Of a stretch of DNA of 60,474 nt, positions 25,391 to 33,671 are shown in pieces. Below the pieces are notes generated by a model, which was not told the origin of the DNA, made no database searches, and saw only the letters and a list, made by a program, of their open reading frames with translations. This DNA comes from Chloroflexota bacterium (GTDB taxonomy: Bacteria; Chloroflexota; Anaerolineae; Aggregatilineales; Phototrophicaceae), in NCBI GenBank assembly GCA_026706455.1, contig JAPOYS010000113.1:1-60474 (forward strand). The letters run 5' to 3'. The position numbers and the translations under genes are program-made. Position 1 is the first letter of the stretch; each line of letters starts with the position of its first letter.

Positions 25391-26608
25391 GTGGATAGCG
25401 ATTTGAATAGCGACAACGCGCCCTTGAGCGGCGTCACGGTGGTCGACCAAACGCAAGCGCTGGCTGGTCCCTACACGACGATGATCCTGGGCGACCTCGG
25501 CGCCGAGGTCATCAAGATTGAAAAGCCCGGCGTCGGCGATAATTCGCGCCAATGGGCGCCGCCCTTCATCGGCGATCAAAGTTGCTACTACCTGGCCGTC
25601 AACCGCAACAAGCGCGGCATCGCCCTCGATATTCGCGCTGACGGCGGACGCGAGTTCATGCGCCGTCTGGTGAAAAACGCGGATGTCTTCCTGACCAACC
25701 TGCGAACGACTGAAGCCACCCAGCGCTACGGCATCGATTACGACTCGCTGCGCGCCATCAACCCGCGGCTGATCTACGCCTCGATCAGTGGCTACGGCCG
25801 ACGAGGACCGCGCGCGGGGCAACCCGGTTACGACCTCGTTTCGCAAGCGGAATCGGGCACGGTCGCGCTGACTGGCGAGGTCGATGGGGCGCCCATGCGC
25901 TTTCCCACCCCTATGGCCGATATGACCTGCGGCTTGTTCACCGTGATCGGGATCCTGGCGGCGCTGCGATCACGCGATCGCAGCGGCGTCGGACAATTCA
26001 TCGACATGTCCTTGCAGGAGGGACAGATGACCTGGCTGGCCAACCTGGCCGCCGAATACTTCGCCGAGGGCGTCGATCCGCCGCGGCGCGGCAATCGACA
26101 CCCGCAAGTTGTGCCTTACGAAGCCGTGCAAGCGAAAGACGGCGACTGGTTTATGCTCGGCGTCGCCTCGGACAACGTCTGGCGCGCATTCTGCCGGCAG
26201 GTCGGGCGAGAAGACCTGGCGGAGGATCCGCGCTTCCGCAGCAACGCCAAACGCATCGCCAATTATGAGGCGCTGCTGCCCATCGTGCGCGCGATCATCC
26301 GCGGCAAGAGCTGCGCTGAATGGCTGACGCAATTGCGCGCCGCCGGCGTTCCTTGTGGGCGCATCAATACGCTCGCAGAAGCGCTGGCCGATCCCCACGT
26401 GCTCGAGCGCGGCTTCATCGTCGAGCTCGAGCACCCGGCCCTGGGTCTGATTAAGTCGCTGGCGACGCCCATCCACATGGACGATACGCCGCTGGTCTAC
26501 CGCCGTCACCCGCCGCGCCTGGGCGAGCATAGCGATGAGGTGGCGGCTGAACTCGGCTACAGCCCGGCTGAGATTGCTGGGCTGCGAGGGGATGGTGTAT
26601 TGGATTGA
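25391..26608 (+). CDS. class III CoA-transferase (CaiB/BaiF family)
   Basis: This 405-residue cytoplasmic enzyme carries the family hallmarks: LAGPYTTMILGDLGAEVIKIEKPG near residue 20 (given here as LGAEVIKIEKPG), then SISGYGRRGPRAGQPGYD near 133, and an Asp-rich PTPMADMTCGLFTVIG near 172 carrying the candidate catalytic Asp. It moves CoA between carboxylic acids via an enzyme-bound anhydride. The length is normal and start GTG 25391 begins the first conserved strand after about 13 residues. Its link with the neighbouring sugar kinase genes is unclear and its acids are unknown. Confidence 0.92.
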   Translation: MDSDLNSDNAPLSGVTVVDQTQALAGPYTTMILGDLGAEVIKIEKPGVGDNSRQWAPPFIGDQSCYYLAVNRNKRGIALDIRADGGREFMRRLVKNADVFLTNLRTTEATQRYGIDYDSLRAINPRLIYASISGYGRRGPRAGQPGYDLVSQAESGTVALTGEVDGAPMRFPTPMADMTCGLFTVIGILAALRSRDRSGVGQFIDMSLQEGQMTWLANLAAEYFAEGVDPPRRGNRHPQVVPYEAVQAKDGDWFMLGVASDNVWRAFCRQVGREDLAEDPRFRSNAKRIANYEALLPIVRAIIRGKSCAEWLTQLRAAGVPCGRINTLAEALADPHVLERGFIVELEHPALGLIKSLATPIHMDDTPLVYRRHPPRLGEHSDEVAAELGYSPAEIAGLRGDGVLD

Positions 26609-26652
26609 GGGCTAGCAAGTGAAGGCCTAGCTACCAACAACGGACAAGTTTT

Positions 26653-26677
26653 GTAGGGGCGACCTATCAGGTCACCC
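26653..26677 (+). repeat. REP-like hairpin
   Basis: GTAG followed by GGGCGACCT-ATC-AGGTCACCC. The core GACCTATCAGGTC is identical to that of 49536-49560. Confidence 0.6.
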
Positions 26678-26726
26678 GCCGAAACGCCAGAAACGTATAG
26701 GCGAATATGAAACTGAAAGAAGAATC

Positions 26727-27737
26727 ATGAGCGCGCGCAAGCACAAACTCATTAACAAGCCGGACAATATCGTCGATGAAATGCTGGATGGCTTCTGCGC
26801 CGCCTATAGCCATATCGTCCGCCGGGCGGGCGACCGTCTGGTCCTGCGCGCGCAGCCCAAAGCGGCGGGCAAAGTCGGCTTGGTCATGGGTGGCGGCAGC
26901 GGTCACGAGCCAGCCATGCTCGGCTGGATCGGGCCCGGGCTGCTTGACGTAAACATCGTCGGCGATATCTTCACCGCGCCCGGACCCGAGCGCATCCTGG
27001 CTGGCATTCGCGCCGCCGATCGCGGAGCGGGCGCGCTGCTCTGCGTCTCACACCACGAAGGCGACCGGCTCAACGCCGAGCTCGCGCTCGAATTCTGCCA
27101 AGCGGAGGGCATTGATGACGTTGACATGGTGATCCTCTACGATGATATCTCCAGCGCGCCCAAAAGCCGCGAAAGCGATCGCCGCGGCACGGCTGGCTTG
27201 TTCTTCGTTTGGAAGATGCTGGGCGCGTTCTGCGAAGGCGATGCCGATCTGGCGGCCGCCAAAGCGCTGGCGCAAAAAGTCCGCGACAACACGCGCAGCC
27301 TGGCCATGTCCCTGAGCTCCTGCGCCAGCCCGGTCACCGGCGAAGTCATGTTCGAGCTGAACGAAGGCGACATGGAGATCGGCATGGGGCTGCACGGCGA
27401 GATCGGCAGGGGACGGCAGCAGGCGCTCTCAGCCGACGCGACCATTGATCTGATGCTGCCGCCGATCCTCGCCGACCTGCCCTTCCAAGCCGGCGATGAG
27501 GTTCTTGTCCTGCTCAATAACAGCGGCAGCTTAACCTTGATGGAGCTTTTCATCCTTTATCGGCGAGTCGCCTTCAAACTTCGAGAAGTTGGCATTCGCG
27601 TGTACAAGTCCTGGATCGGACCCTATGCCACCACGCTGGAGACGGCTGGGTTCGCTCTGTCGCTCTGCCGCGTCGATGAGCAACTGAAGGCGCTCTGGGA
27701 CGCGCCCGCCAACGGCGCTTACATGAAGCAGCTATGA
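26727..27737 (+). CDS. dihydroxyacetone kinase subunit DhaK-like (divergent)
   Basis: This 336-residue protein shows VMGGGSGHEPAMLGWIGPGL near residue 55, VSHHEGDRLNAELA near 108 with the conserved Asp, and MGLHGEIG near 215 with the His that forms the hemiaminal with ketose substrates. Two typical motifs differ: GHEPAH is GHEPAM, and the usual NYTGD is HHEGD. That points to a substrate other than plain dihydroxyacetone, perhaps a tetrulose, as in the known erythrulose kinases. The DhaL subunit follows with a 4-base overlap. No EIIA-type DhaM gene is present, so the phosphoryl donor (ATP or PTS) is not shown. Confidence 0.9.
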   Translation: MSARKHKLINKPDNIVDEMLDGFCAAYSHIVRRAGDRLVLRAQPKAAGKVGLVMGGGSGHEPAMLGWIGPGLLDVNIVGDIFTAPGPERILAGIRAADRGAGALLCVSHHEGDRLNAELALEFCQAEGIDDVDMVILYDDISSAPKSRESDRRGTAGLFFVWKMLGAFCEGDADLAAAKALAQKVRDNTRSLAMSLSSCASPVTGEVMFELNEGDMEIGMGLHGEIGRGRQQALSADATIDLMLPPILADLPFQAGDEVLVLLNNSGSLTLMELFILYRRVAFKLREVGIRVYKSWIGPYATTLETAGFALSLCRVDEQLKALWDAPANGAYMKQL

Positions 27738-28363
27738 TGACGATCCGCGCAGCGCAGCTGGCGGCGATGATGCAGGCGATCGCCCGCCGCGTCACGGCGG
27801 AGCGGGAGCTCTTGAACCGGCTGGACGCGGCGCTGGGCGATGGCGACCACGGGACCAGCATCAGCGCCGCCTTCAACGCCGCCGCAGCGGACATCGCCGC
27901 GCTTGATCAGCCAAGCGCGAGCGACCTCTGGACCGCGGCGGCCAAAGCCATGTTGAATCGCATGGGCGGCGCGTCCGGCGCGCTCTTCGGTACCTTCTTT
28001 TTGAAAGGCGTCCCGCCCCTCCGCGGAAAAGACCGCCTCAACAAGAGCGACATGGAAGCGGCTTTGCTAGCGGGCTTGCAGGGCGTGAAGGCGCGCGGCA
28101 AAGCGGAAGTCGGCGACAAGACGATGGTCGACGCGCTGGAACCGGCGGTCCTGGCATTTGCAGCTGCGGAGGAATTTGCCGATGGCTGGCGCCAAGCGGC
28201 AGAAGGCGCGCGCGCAGGCGCCGAGTCCACGCGAGAGCTCCCTGCGCGGCGGGGCCGGGCGAAGTATCTCGGCGAGCGCGCCCGCGGACACATTGACCCG
28301 GGCGCGACGACCATCGCCCTGCTCTTTGAAGCGATTGACGGCTGGTGGACTGGGAAGGCTTAA
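27734..28363 (+). CDS. dihydroxyacetone kinase subunit DhaL-like
   Basis: This 209-residue nucleotide-binding subunit has LDAALGDGDHGTSIS near residue 25 carrying the Mg-binding Asp residues, MGGASGALFGTFF near 78, GDKTMVDALEPA near 120, and the C-terminal ARRGRAKYLGERARGHIDPG. All are DhaL hallmarks. The ATG overlaps the DhaK stop by 4 bases. Together DhaK and DhaL phosphorylate a short ketose. The product could feed the LacD-like aldolase pathway or central metabolism, which is inference. Confidence 0.92.
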   Translation: MMTIRAAQLAAMMQAIARRVTAERELLNRLDAALGDGDHGTSISAAFNAAAADIAALDQPSASDLWTAAAKAMLNRMGGASGALFGTFFLKGVPPLRGKDRLNKSDMEAALLAGLQGVKARGKAEVGDKTMVDALEPAVLAFAAAEEFADGWRQAAEGARAGAESTRELPARRGRAKYLGERARGHIDPGATTIALLFEAIDGWWTGKA

Positions 28364-28395
28364 ATGAGCGGCGGGCAAGCCACGGTCCCCCGTGC

Positions 28396-28420
28396 GTAGG
28401 GGCGAGACGGTGGCTCGCCC
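28396..28420 (+). repeat. REP-like hairpin after DhaL
   Basis: GTAG followed by GGGCGAGAC-GGT-GGCTCGCCC. An adjacent GGGCAAGCCACGGTCCCCCG at 28374 looks like a damaged second copy, and a half copy ending CGCCCTAC lies near 28470. Confidence 0.6.
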
Positions 28421-28516
28421 GTTGATTCGAATAGATGCTGGGGGCGGGCTTTTCACGAAACGCCCTACAATTCGAGCTGGCGTCGGCGAATGACCTGCAA
28501 TTCTCATGCGATTATG

Positions 28517-28522
28517 TATAAT
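28517..28522 (+). promoter_or_regulatory. candidate -10 element for the sugar permease operon
   Basis: TATAAT in a local AT-rich patch 78 bases upstream of the permease ATG. No convincing -35 is seen. Confidence 0.3.
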
Positions 28523-28599
28523 AGGCGAATTGCGACCGACTGGCGGGCTGCTCGCATGGCGCCGACATCGGCAGGCGGACAGGACAAAGGGAGCCCCAA

Positions 28600-29721
28600 A
28601 TGGCTTTAGGCACGGGACCGGGCAAGGCAAAGAACCAAAGCCTGGTCAACGCGCGTTTTGTCGAGTTCTTGACCAAGAGTTGGTCTTACTTGTTTTTGCT
28701 CGGCTTGGTGATCTTCTTCTCTTTGACCGGAACCGGCTTCTTCTCCGTTCGCAATTTCTCATCCATCCTGACCACCAGCACCTTGATCATGCTGATGTCC
28801 ATCGGGCAGACCTATGTGGTCATCACCGCCGGCATCGACCTGTCCATTGGCTGGACAGTCGGCTTGTCATCGGTCACCACCGCCCGCGTCATGCGCGACC
28901 TGGCGGCGAGCGGCGCCGATGTCGAATTCGCCATGCTCGCCGGCGTCTTCGGCGGCTTGGCGGTCGCGCTGATTCCGGGTCTGGTTAACGGCGTGCTGGT
29001 GGCGCGCGTGAAGGTGCCGCCCTTCATCGCTACGCTGGGCATGTTCGGCATCGTACGCGGCGTCGCCTTCTTGCTCACCGATGGGCAGCAAGTCGTGCGC
29101 GGGCTATCGGCTGAATTGCGCGAGGCGCTGCGCCTCATCGGCAACGGCAGTTTGCTCTTCTACATCCCCGATCACGGCTTGCAATGGTTCTCCCTGCCGC
29201 CCGATCTGCCGCCGCAGCAACTCCGATTCGTCTCCCAGTTGCTGCCCTATCCGGTGCTGATCACAGCGCTGGTGGTGGTCATCTTCGCCTTCATTCTGGC
29301 GCGCACCAAGTTCGGCCGTCATACCTACGTCATCGGCGGCAGCGAAGAAGCGGCGCGGCGCTCGGGCATCAATGTCGACCGCCACTTGATTATCATCTAC
29401 GTCATTTGCGGCTTCACCGCCGGGATCGCAGGCGTATTGCATCTCTTCCGCTTCACGGCTGGCGCGCCCCAGGCGGGCGAAGCGGCGTTGCTGTCTTCGG
29501 TGGCGGCTGTCGTCATCGGCGGCACCAACCTCTTCGGCGGCGAAGGCGATATCATGGGCGCGGTGGTCGGCTCGCTGATCATCGCCGTCCTGCAGACGGG
29601 CTTGGTCATCCTGAACATCGACTCGATCTGGCAGTTCATCGTGGTCGGCGTCGTCATCATCATCGCCGTGCTGGTCAATCAATTGCAGACGGCGCTGGAA
29701 AGGCTGCAAAGCAATGTCTGA
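28600..29721 (+). CDS. ABC sugar transporter permease (RbsC-like)
   Basis: This 373-residue integral membrane protein of the BPD_transp_2 family has about nine to ten segments. The RbsC-like stretch MSIGQTYVVITAGIDLSIGW near residue 66 and the loop GGSEEAARRSGINVD near 246 are characteristic. AAGGGAG precedes ATG 28600. It overlaps the ATPase gene by 8 bases. The natural binding protein is the fused double-domain protein at 20694, eight kilobases upstream in the same direction. Confidence 0.92.
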   Translation: MALGTGPGKAKNQSLVNARFVEFLTKSWSYLFLLGLVIFFSLTGTGFFSVRNFSSILTTSTLIMLMSIGQTYVVITAGIDLSIGWTVGLSSVTTARVMRDLAASGADVEFAMLAGVFGGLAVALIPGLVNGVLVARVKVPPFIATLGMFGIVRGVAFLLTDGQQVVRGLSAELREALRLIGNGSLLFYIPDHGLQWFSLPPDLPPQQLRFVSQLLPYPVLITALVVVIFAFILARTKFGRHTYVIGGSEEAARRSGINVDRHLIIIYVICGFTAGIAGVLHLFRFTAGAPQAGEAALLSSVAAVVIGGTNLFGGEGDIMGAVVGSLIIAVLQTGLVILNIDSIWQFIVVGVVIIIAVLVNQLQTALERLQSNV

Positions 29722-30484
29722 TCCGATCCTCACCGCCACCGGCGTCAGCAAACACTTCGGCGGCTTGACCGCCGTCGACAATGTAGACTTTGACGTCTAC
29801 CCCGGCGAAGTCGTCGCCCTGCTGGGCGATAACGGCGCCGGCAAGTCAACGCTCATCAAGTGCATATCGGGCGTCTACCGGCCCGAGAGCGGCCGCGTCG
29901 AATTCAACGGCAGGGACATCACCCATCACGCGCCGGCTGATATCCGCAGCCGCGGCATCGAAACCATCTACCAGGATCTGGCTTTGGCTGAGAATCTCGA
30001 TGTCGGCGCCAATGTCTTCCTGGGCAAGGAGGTCACACGGCGGCTATTCGGTCTGCTGCCCGTCACCGATGACGGCTACATGCGCCAAGAGGCGGCCGGC
30101 GCGCTAGATGAGCTCGACATCCATATCCCCTCGTTGACGCAGAAGCTGGTCAATCTCTCCGGCGGGCAGCGGCAGGCGGTCGCCATCGCCCGCGCCATGT
30201 ATTGGAACGCGCAGCTGGTGATCATGGATGAGCCGACCGCTGCGCTCGGCGTGCCCGAACAGCGCAAAGTGCTCGCCTTGATTCGTTCCTTGCGCGAGGG
30301 CAACATCCCGGTCATCCTCATTAGTCATACGATGCACGATGTCATGGCGGTGGCCGATCGCATGGTGATCATGCGCCGGGGCCGCGTCGTCGCCAATATC
30401 CCGCGCGCCGACGCCACCGAAGAGCTGATCGTCCGCCACATCGTCGGCAGCGCCGAAAACGGCGAAAACGCCGTGATGATATGA
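29714..30484 (+). CDS. ABC sugar transporter ATP-binding protein (single domain)
   Basis: This 256-residue ATPase has Walker A GDNGAGKST near residue 39, Q-loop IYQDLAL, signature NLSGGQRQAVAIARA, Walker B LVIMDEPTAALG and an H-loop His in ISHTM. Many RbsA-class ATPases are double-domain proteins of about 500 residues. This one is a single domain like FrcA/XylG-short forms, so it would act as a dimer. It is translationally coupled to the permease by an 8-base overlap. Confidence 0.92.
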   Translation: MSDPILTATGVSKHFGGLTAVDNVDFDVYPGEVVALLGDNGAGKSTLIKCISGVYRPESGRVEFNGRDITHHAPADIRSRGIETIYQDLALAENLDVGANVFLGKEVTRRLFGLLPVTDDGYMRQEAAGALDELDIHIPSLTQKLVNLSGGQRQAVAIARAMYWNAQLVIMDEPTAALGVPEQRKVLALIRSLREGNIPVILISHTMHDVMAVADRMVIMRRGRVVANIPRADATEELIVRHIVGSAENGENAVMI

Positions 30485-30490
30485 AAAGAA

Positions 30491-30594
30491 CCCCCATCCC
30501 CCGGCCCCTTCCCCCACAAGGAGGGAAGGGGAGCTAGGAACTGCGACTACAGAATAAAATGCCCCTCCCTCTATAATGGGGTGTGGGGTGGGGG
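30491..30594 (+). repeat. G/C-rich dispersed repeat, copy B
   Basis: The left arm starts CCCCCATCCCCCGGCCCCTT and the right arm ends GTGTGGGGTGGGGG, around an AT-richer middle. It is the same family as 22603-22712 (inverted) and 37313-37397. Confidence 0.7.
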
Positions 30595-30624
30595 TCTCAG
30601 GTAATCAGAATCGAAAGACCAAAC

Positions 30625-31605
30625 ATGCCAATCATACTGACGCCGGGCCGTTATCGCGGCTTGAAATCCACCAGCCTGGCTGAAGCCGATGTCTTCGGCA
30701 TCGTCGCCTTCGACCAGCGCGGCAGCTACCGGCAGATGATGCCCGCCGGCGCCAGCTACGACGCGCTGGCGCAAGTCAAAGGCGAGATCATCGGCGCGCT
30801 CTCGAACGAGGCCAGCGCCATTCTCACCGACCCGACTTACGGCCTCAGCGCCGCCATGGAAATGAGCCCAAAGGCGGGCTTGCTCCTGGCGCTGGAGAAG
30901 AGCGGCTACAGCGGCGATTCGAGCTACCGGCGGACCGAGCTCATCCCCAGTTGGACGCCGGAGAAGATCCGCAAAGCCGGCGCCAGCGCGGTCAAGTTCA
31001 TGGTCTATTACCATCCCGCGAGCGGCGCGCTGGCGGATGAGCTGGAGGCGCTGATCAGCCGCGTTGTGTCCGACTGCCATCAATGGGATCTGCCCGTCTT
31101 TCTCGAGCCGATGTCCTATAGTCTGGATCCCGCCATTGCGAAAGACAGCGCCCAATTCGCGGCTGAGCGCCCGGAAGTCGTTGTCGAGACCGCGCGCAGA
31201 TTGTCGCGGACGGGCGCCGACGTGCTGAAGCTGGAATTCCCGCTCGATATCAAGTTCAACGAAGATCGGTCTGATTGGCATCGAGCGTGTAAACAGCTAA
31301 GCGACGCCTCGGCCGCGCCTTGGGTATTGCTGAGCGCCGGCGTCGATTTCGAGCAGTTCAAACCGCAGGCGCGGGTCGCTTGCGAATGCGGCGCCAGCGG
31401 CTTCCTCGCGGGCCGCGCCATCTGGAAAGAAGCGACCGCCATGTCGCCGCCTGAAAGAGCTGCCTTCCTGGGAACAACAGCGCGCGCGCGCCTGCGTCAG
31501 CTGCTGGATATCGCCGGGTCCGCCGCCCGCCCCTGGACCGACTTCTACAGCGCGCCGCAAGCGAGCGAGACCTGGTACGAAACCTACCCTCGACGCGCTC
31601 TTTGA
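30625..31605 (+). CDS. LacD-like (tagatose 1,6-bisphosphate type) class I aldolase
   Basis: This 326-residue protein of the DeoC/LacD family (PF01791) has the N-terminal IVAFDQRGSYRQM, then ILTDPTYGLSAAME, KAGASAVKFMVYYHPAS with the candidate Schiff-base Lys, and FLEPMSY. The end resembles LacD/YihT (FLAGRAIWKEA). The ATG at 30625 begins at the conserved TPGRYRGL; the frame is open further upstream into repeat DNA. It would cleave a phosphorylated ketose into two three-carbon pieces. It completes a group of sugar uptake, kinase and aldolase genes; the actual sugar is not shown. Confidence 0.85.
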   Translation: MPIILTPGRYRGLKSTSLAEADVFGIVAFDQRGSYRQMMPAGASYDALAQVKGEIIGALSNEASAILTDPTYGLSAAMEMSPKAGLLLALEKSGYSGDSSYRRTELIPSWTPEKIRKAGASAVKFMVYYHPASGALADELEALISRVVSDCHQWDLPVFLEPMSYSLDPAIAKDSAQFAAERPEVVVETARRLSRTGADVLKLEFPLDIKFNEDRSDWHRACKQLSDASAAPWVLLSAGVDFEQFKPQARVACECGASGFLAGRAIWKEATAMSPPERAAFLGTTARARLRQLLDIAGSAARPWTDFYSAPQASETWYETYPRRAL

Positions 31606-31809
31606 ACGCGCGCCGCCGACCAACAGAATTCATCTTGAAAGCCAACGGCGATGACTTCCTCTTGTTGGTTTGGCAGGCGATGCCAGCCCATGAGCGTTTC
31701 AAGCGCTTGCATTGTCCGCCGTATTGCAGTAAGTTGTAAACAAGGGTTGTTTGCTAATCGTCCCTCTGGTTTCAGAGAGGGCCAATCAAATATTCTGGTG
31801 AGGATGCAA

Positions 31810-33360
31810 ATGGCTATGAGTAATCATGACCGCGAGGCGCTGGCGCCTTCCCGCCGCGACCTCTTAAAGATTTTCGCAGCCGGCATGAGCAGCGCCGTCG
31901 GCGCGATTGCGCTTGATCGCGCGCCGCGTTTGAACCTGGCTCAAGCGAGCGGCGATACCCTGCGCATCGCCTGGCTGACACCGGCGCAGCTCGACCCGCG
32001 CTCCGTCTCCGGCATGAGCGAAATCGCCATCCTGAACGCGCTTTACGACTATCTCTTTGAGACCGACGCGTCGTCGAACCTGGTTCCCACGCTGGCATCG
32101 TCTTGGGAGCGGAGCGATGACGGCGCGCAATATACGCTCCAGCTGGTGAAGAATGCAGTCTTCCATGACGGCAGTCCCTTGACCGCGCATGATGTCCTCT
32201 GGTCGATCCAATGGCAGCTTGACGCCGGCGGCACGATCGCCGATGTCCTGGCGGCGGTTGAAACCGTCGAAGCGCCCGGCGATCACACCGTTGTCTTCCA
32301 ACTTGGCGCGCCCGACCCGGACTTTCTCTATCGTCTCACCGAGTACAAAATAGTCATGCTCAAAGCGGGCGCCGAAGATCCGGGCGAAGTCTTCAATGGC
32401 ACGGGTCCCTTCATCATGCAAGACTTGATCGCTGGCGACCGCGCGATCATGAAAGCCAACCCAAATTACTGGCGAGGCGCGCCGACAATCGACCAACTCG
32501 AATTCCTCTTCTTCGACGACCAGCAGGCGGCAATTGCCGCTGTTCAAGGCGGGACAGCTGACGGCATCCTGCGCCTCGACAATTTCAGCTTCCTGAACTT
32601 CAGCGGCGACTTTCGCTTCAATACGCTCGATATACCGACTAACGCGCATCACATGACGCGGATACGCGCCGACCGCCCGCCAGGAAACGACATCCGCGTC
32701 CGCCAGGCTTTCAAACTGGCGACCGACCGACAAGCAATCTGGGAACGCATACAACTCGGTTTTGGCGCAGTAGGGAAAGACTCGCCCATTGGACCCTCGT
32801 TCGCGCAATACTTCCTCGATGATATCGAGCCGCCGCCGCGCGATCCAGTTGCCGCCGCCGCTTTGCTGGCCGAAGCTGGCTATAGCGACGGACTCGACAT
32901 GACCCTGCACGTACCCAACAGCGGCGCAATGCCTGATTTCGCACAGGCGCTGGCCGCTCAATGGGAAGAGGCCGGCATTCGCGTGGAAATCCAGTTGGAA
33001 GAAGAGAATAATTATTGGGTGCAAAAGTGGCTCGACGTCGATTTGGGCGTGACCTGGTGGGGCGATCGCGTCGTCCCGCAGATTTACCTCGACCTCGCTT
33101 ATCGATCCGACGCGACCTGGAACGAATCGCATTGGCAGGACGAGCGACTCGATGCATTGATCGATTTCACGCGCTCCGCCCTGGATCAAGACGCGCGCAG
33201 CGCCGCCTACAAAGAGATTCAGCGACTCTTCCTGGATGAAGGACCGATCATCGTGCCCTATTTCTATGCCTCATTCATGGTGATGGCGAGCCACGTGTCC
33301 GGCGTGGTCTTGCATCCATTCTCGGGCCGCACCCACTTTCACACCGCTCAATTGGGTTGA
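31810..33360 (+). CDS. Tat-exported ABC substrate-binding protein, family 5 (first paralogue)
   Basis: This binding protein of about 516 residues belongs to the SBP_bac_5 type (peptide, nickel or oligosaccharide importers). The N-terminus SRRDLLKIFAAGMSSAVGAI is a twin-arginine signal, so it is probably exported folded. The family core is visible: LVPTLASSWERSDDGAQYTL, NAVFHDGSPLTAHDVLWSI and GTGPFIMQDLIAGDRAIM. ATG 31804, 31810 or 31816 are all possible; GGTGAGG favours 31810. It is highly similar to 33672-35216 and probably feeds the Dpp-like permeases that follow. Confidence 0.9.
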   Translation: MAMSNHDREALAPSRRDLLKIFAAGMSSAVGAIALDRAPRLNLAQASGDTLRIAWLTPAQLDPRSVSGMSEIAILNALYDYLFETDASSNLVPTLASSWERSDDGAQYTLQLVKNAVFHDGSPLTAHDVLWSIQWQLDAGGTIADVLAAVETVEAPGDHTVVFQLGAPDPDFLYRLTEYKIVMLKAGAEDPGEVFNGTGPFIMQDLIAGDRAIMKANPNYWRGAPTIDQLEFLFFDDQQAAIAAVQGGTADGILRLDNFSFLNFSGDFRFNTLDIPTNAHHMTRIRADRPPGNDIRVRQAFKLATDRQAIWERIQLGFGAVGKDSPIGPSFAQYFLDDIEPPPRDPVAAAALLAEAGYSDGLDMTLHVPNSGAMPDFAQALAAQWEEAGIRVEIQLEEENNYWVQKWLDVDLGVTWWGDRVVPQIYLDLAYRSDATWNESHWQDERLDALIDFTRSALDQDARSAAYKEIQRLFLDEGPIIVPYFYASFMVMASHVSGVVLHPFSGRTHFHTAQLG

Positions 33361-33671
33361 CCGACAGGTCGGCGATTTCTCTTGTTGCAAGTTTCAGCCC
33401 GGCTTTTGTATGCGCCGCCGCAAGTGATTGCGTCTGCCAATCGCCGCTATCCTATGCGATAATGCGATTCGCCTTGCAGCTTGCCTTGTGAGGCGTGACG
33501 GGAGGGATGACAATGACGCAAATTCGCGACTTAATCCGTCAGCGCCGTGAACGGTCCTTGGCGCCGCCGCGCTTGTGAGCCAACTCAAAACAACCTTGGC
33601 TGCCCGATGTGTCACTTCGCCCTCTCATGGCTAGGAATTGTCTGACTGCATACGTGAAGGAGAAACACATC
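33361..33671. other. intergenic region between the two Tat binding-protein genes
   Basis: These 311 bp contain a -10-like GATAAT at 33458-33463 without a good -35, a small reading frame at 33513-33578, and the ribosome site AAGGAG of the next gene. No REP hairpin was recognised here, unlike in most neighbouring gaps. Confidence 0.4.
33513..33578 (+). CDS. possible 21-residue small ORF upstream of the second binding protein
   Basis: ATG 33513 has an excellent GGAGGG site 7 bases before. It encodes MTQIRDLIRQRRERSLAPPR and a final Leu, a basic peptide. It ends 94 bases before the next gene. It could be a leader peptide, a remnant, or chance. Confidence 0.25.
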   Translation: MTQIRDLIRQRRERSLAPPRL

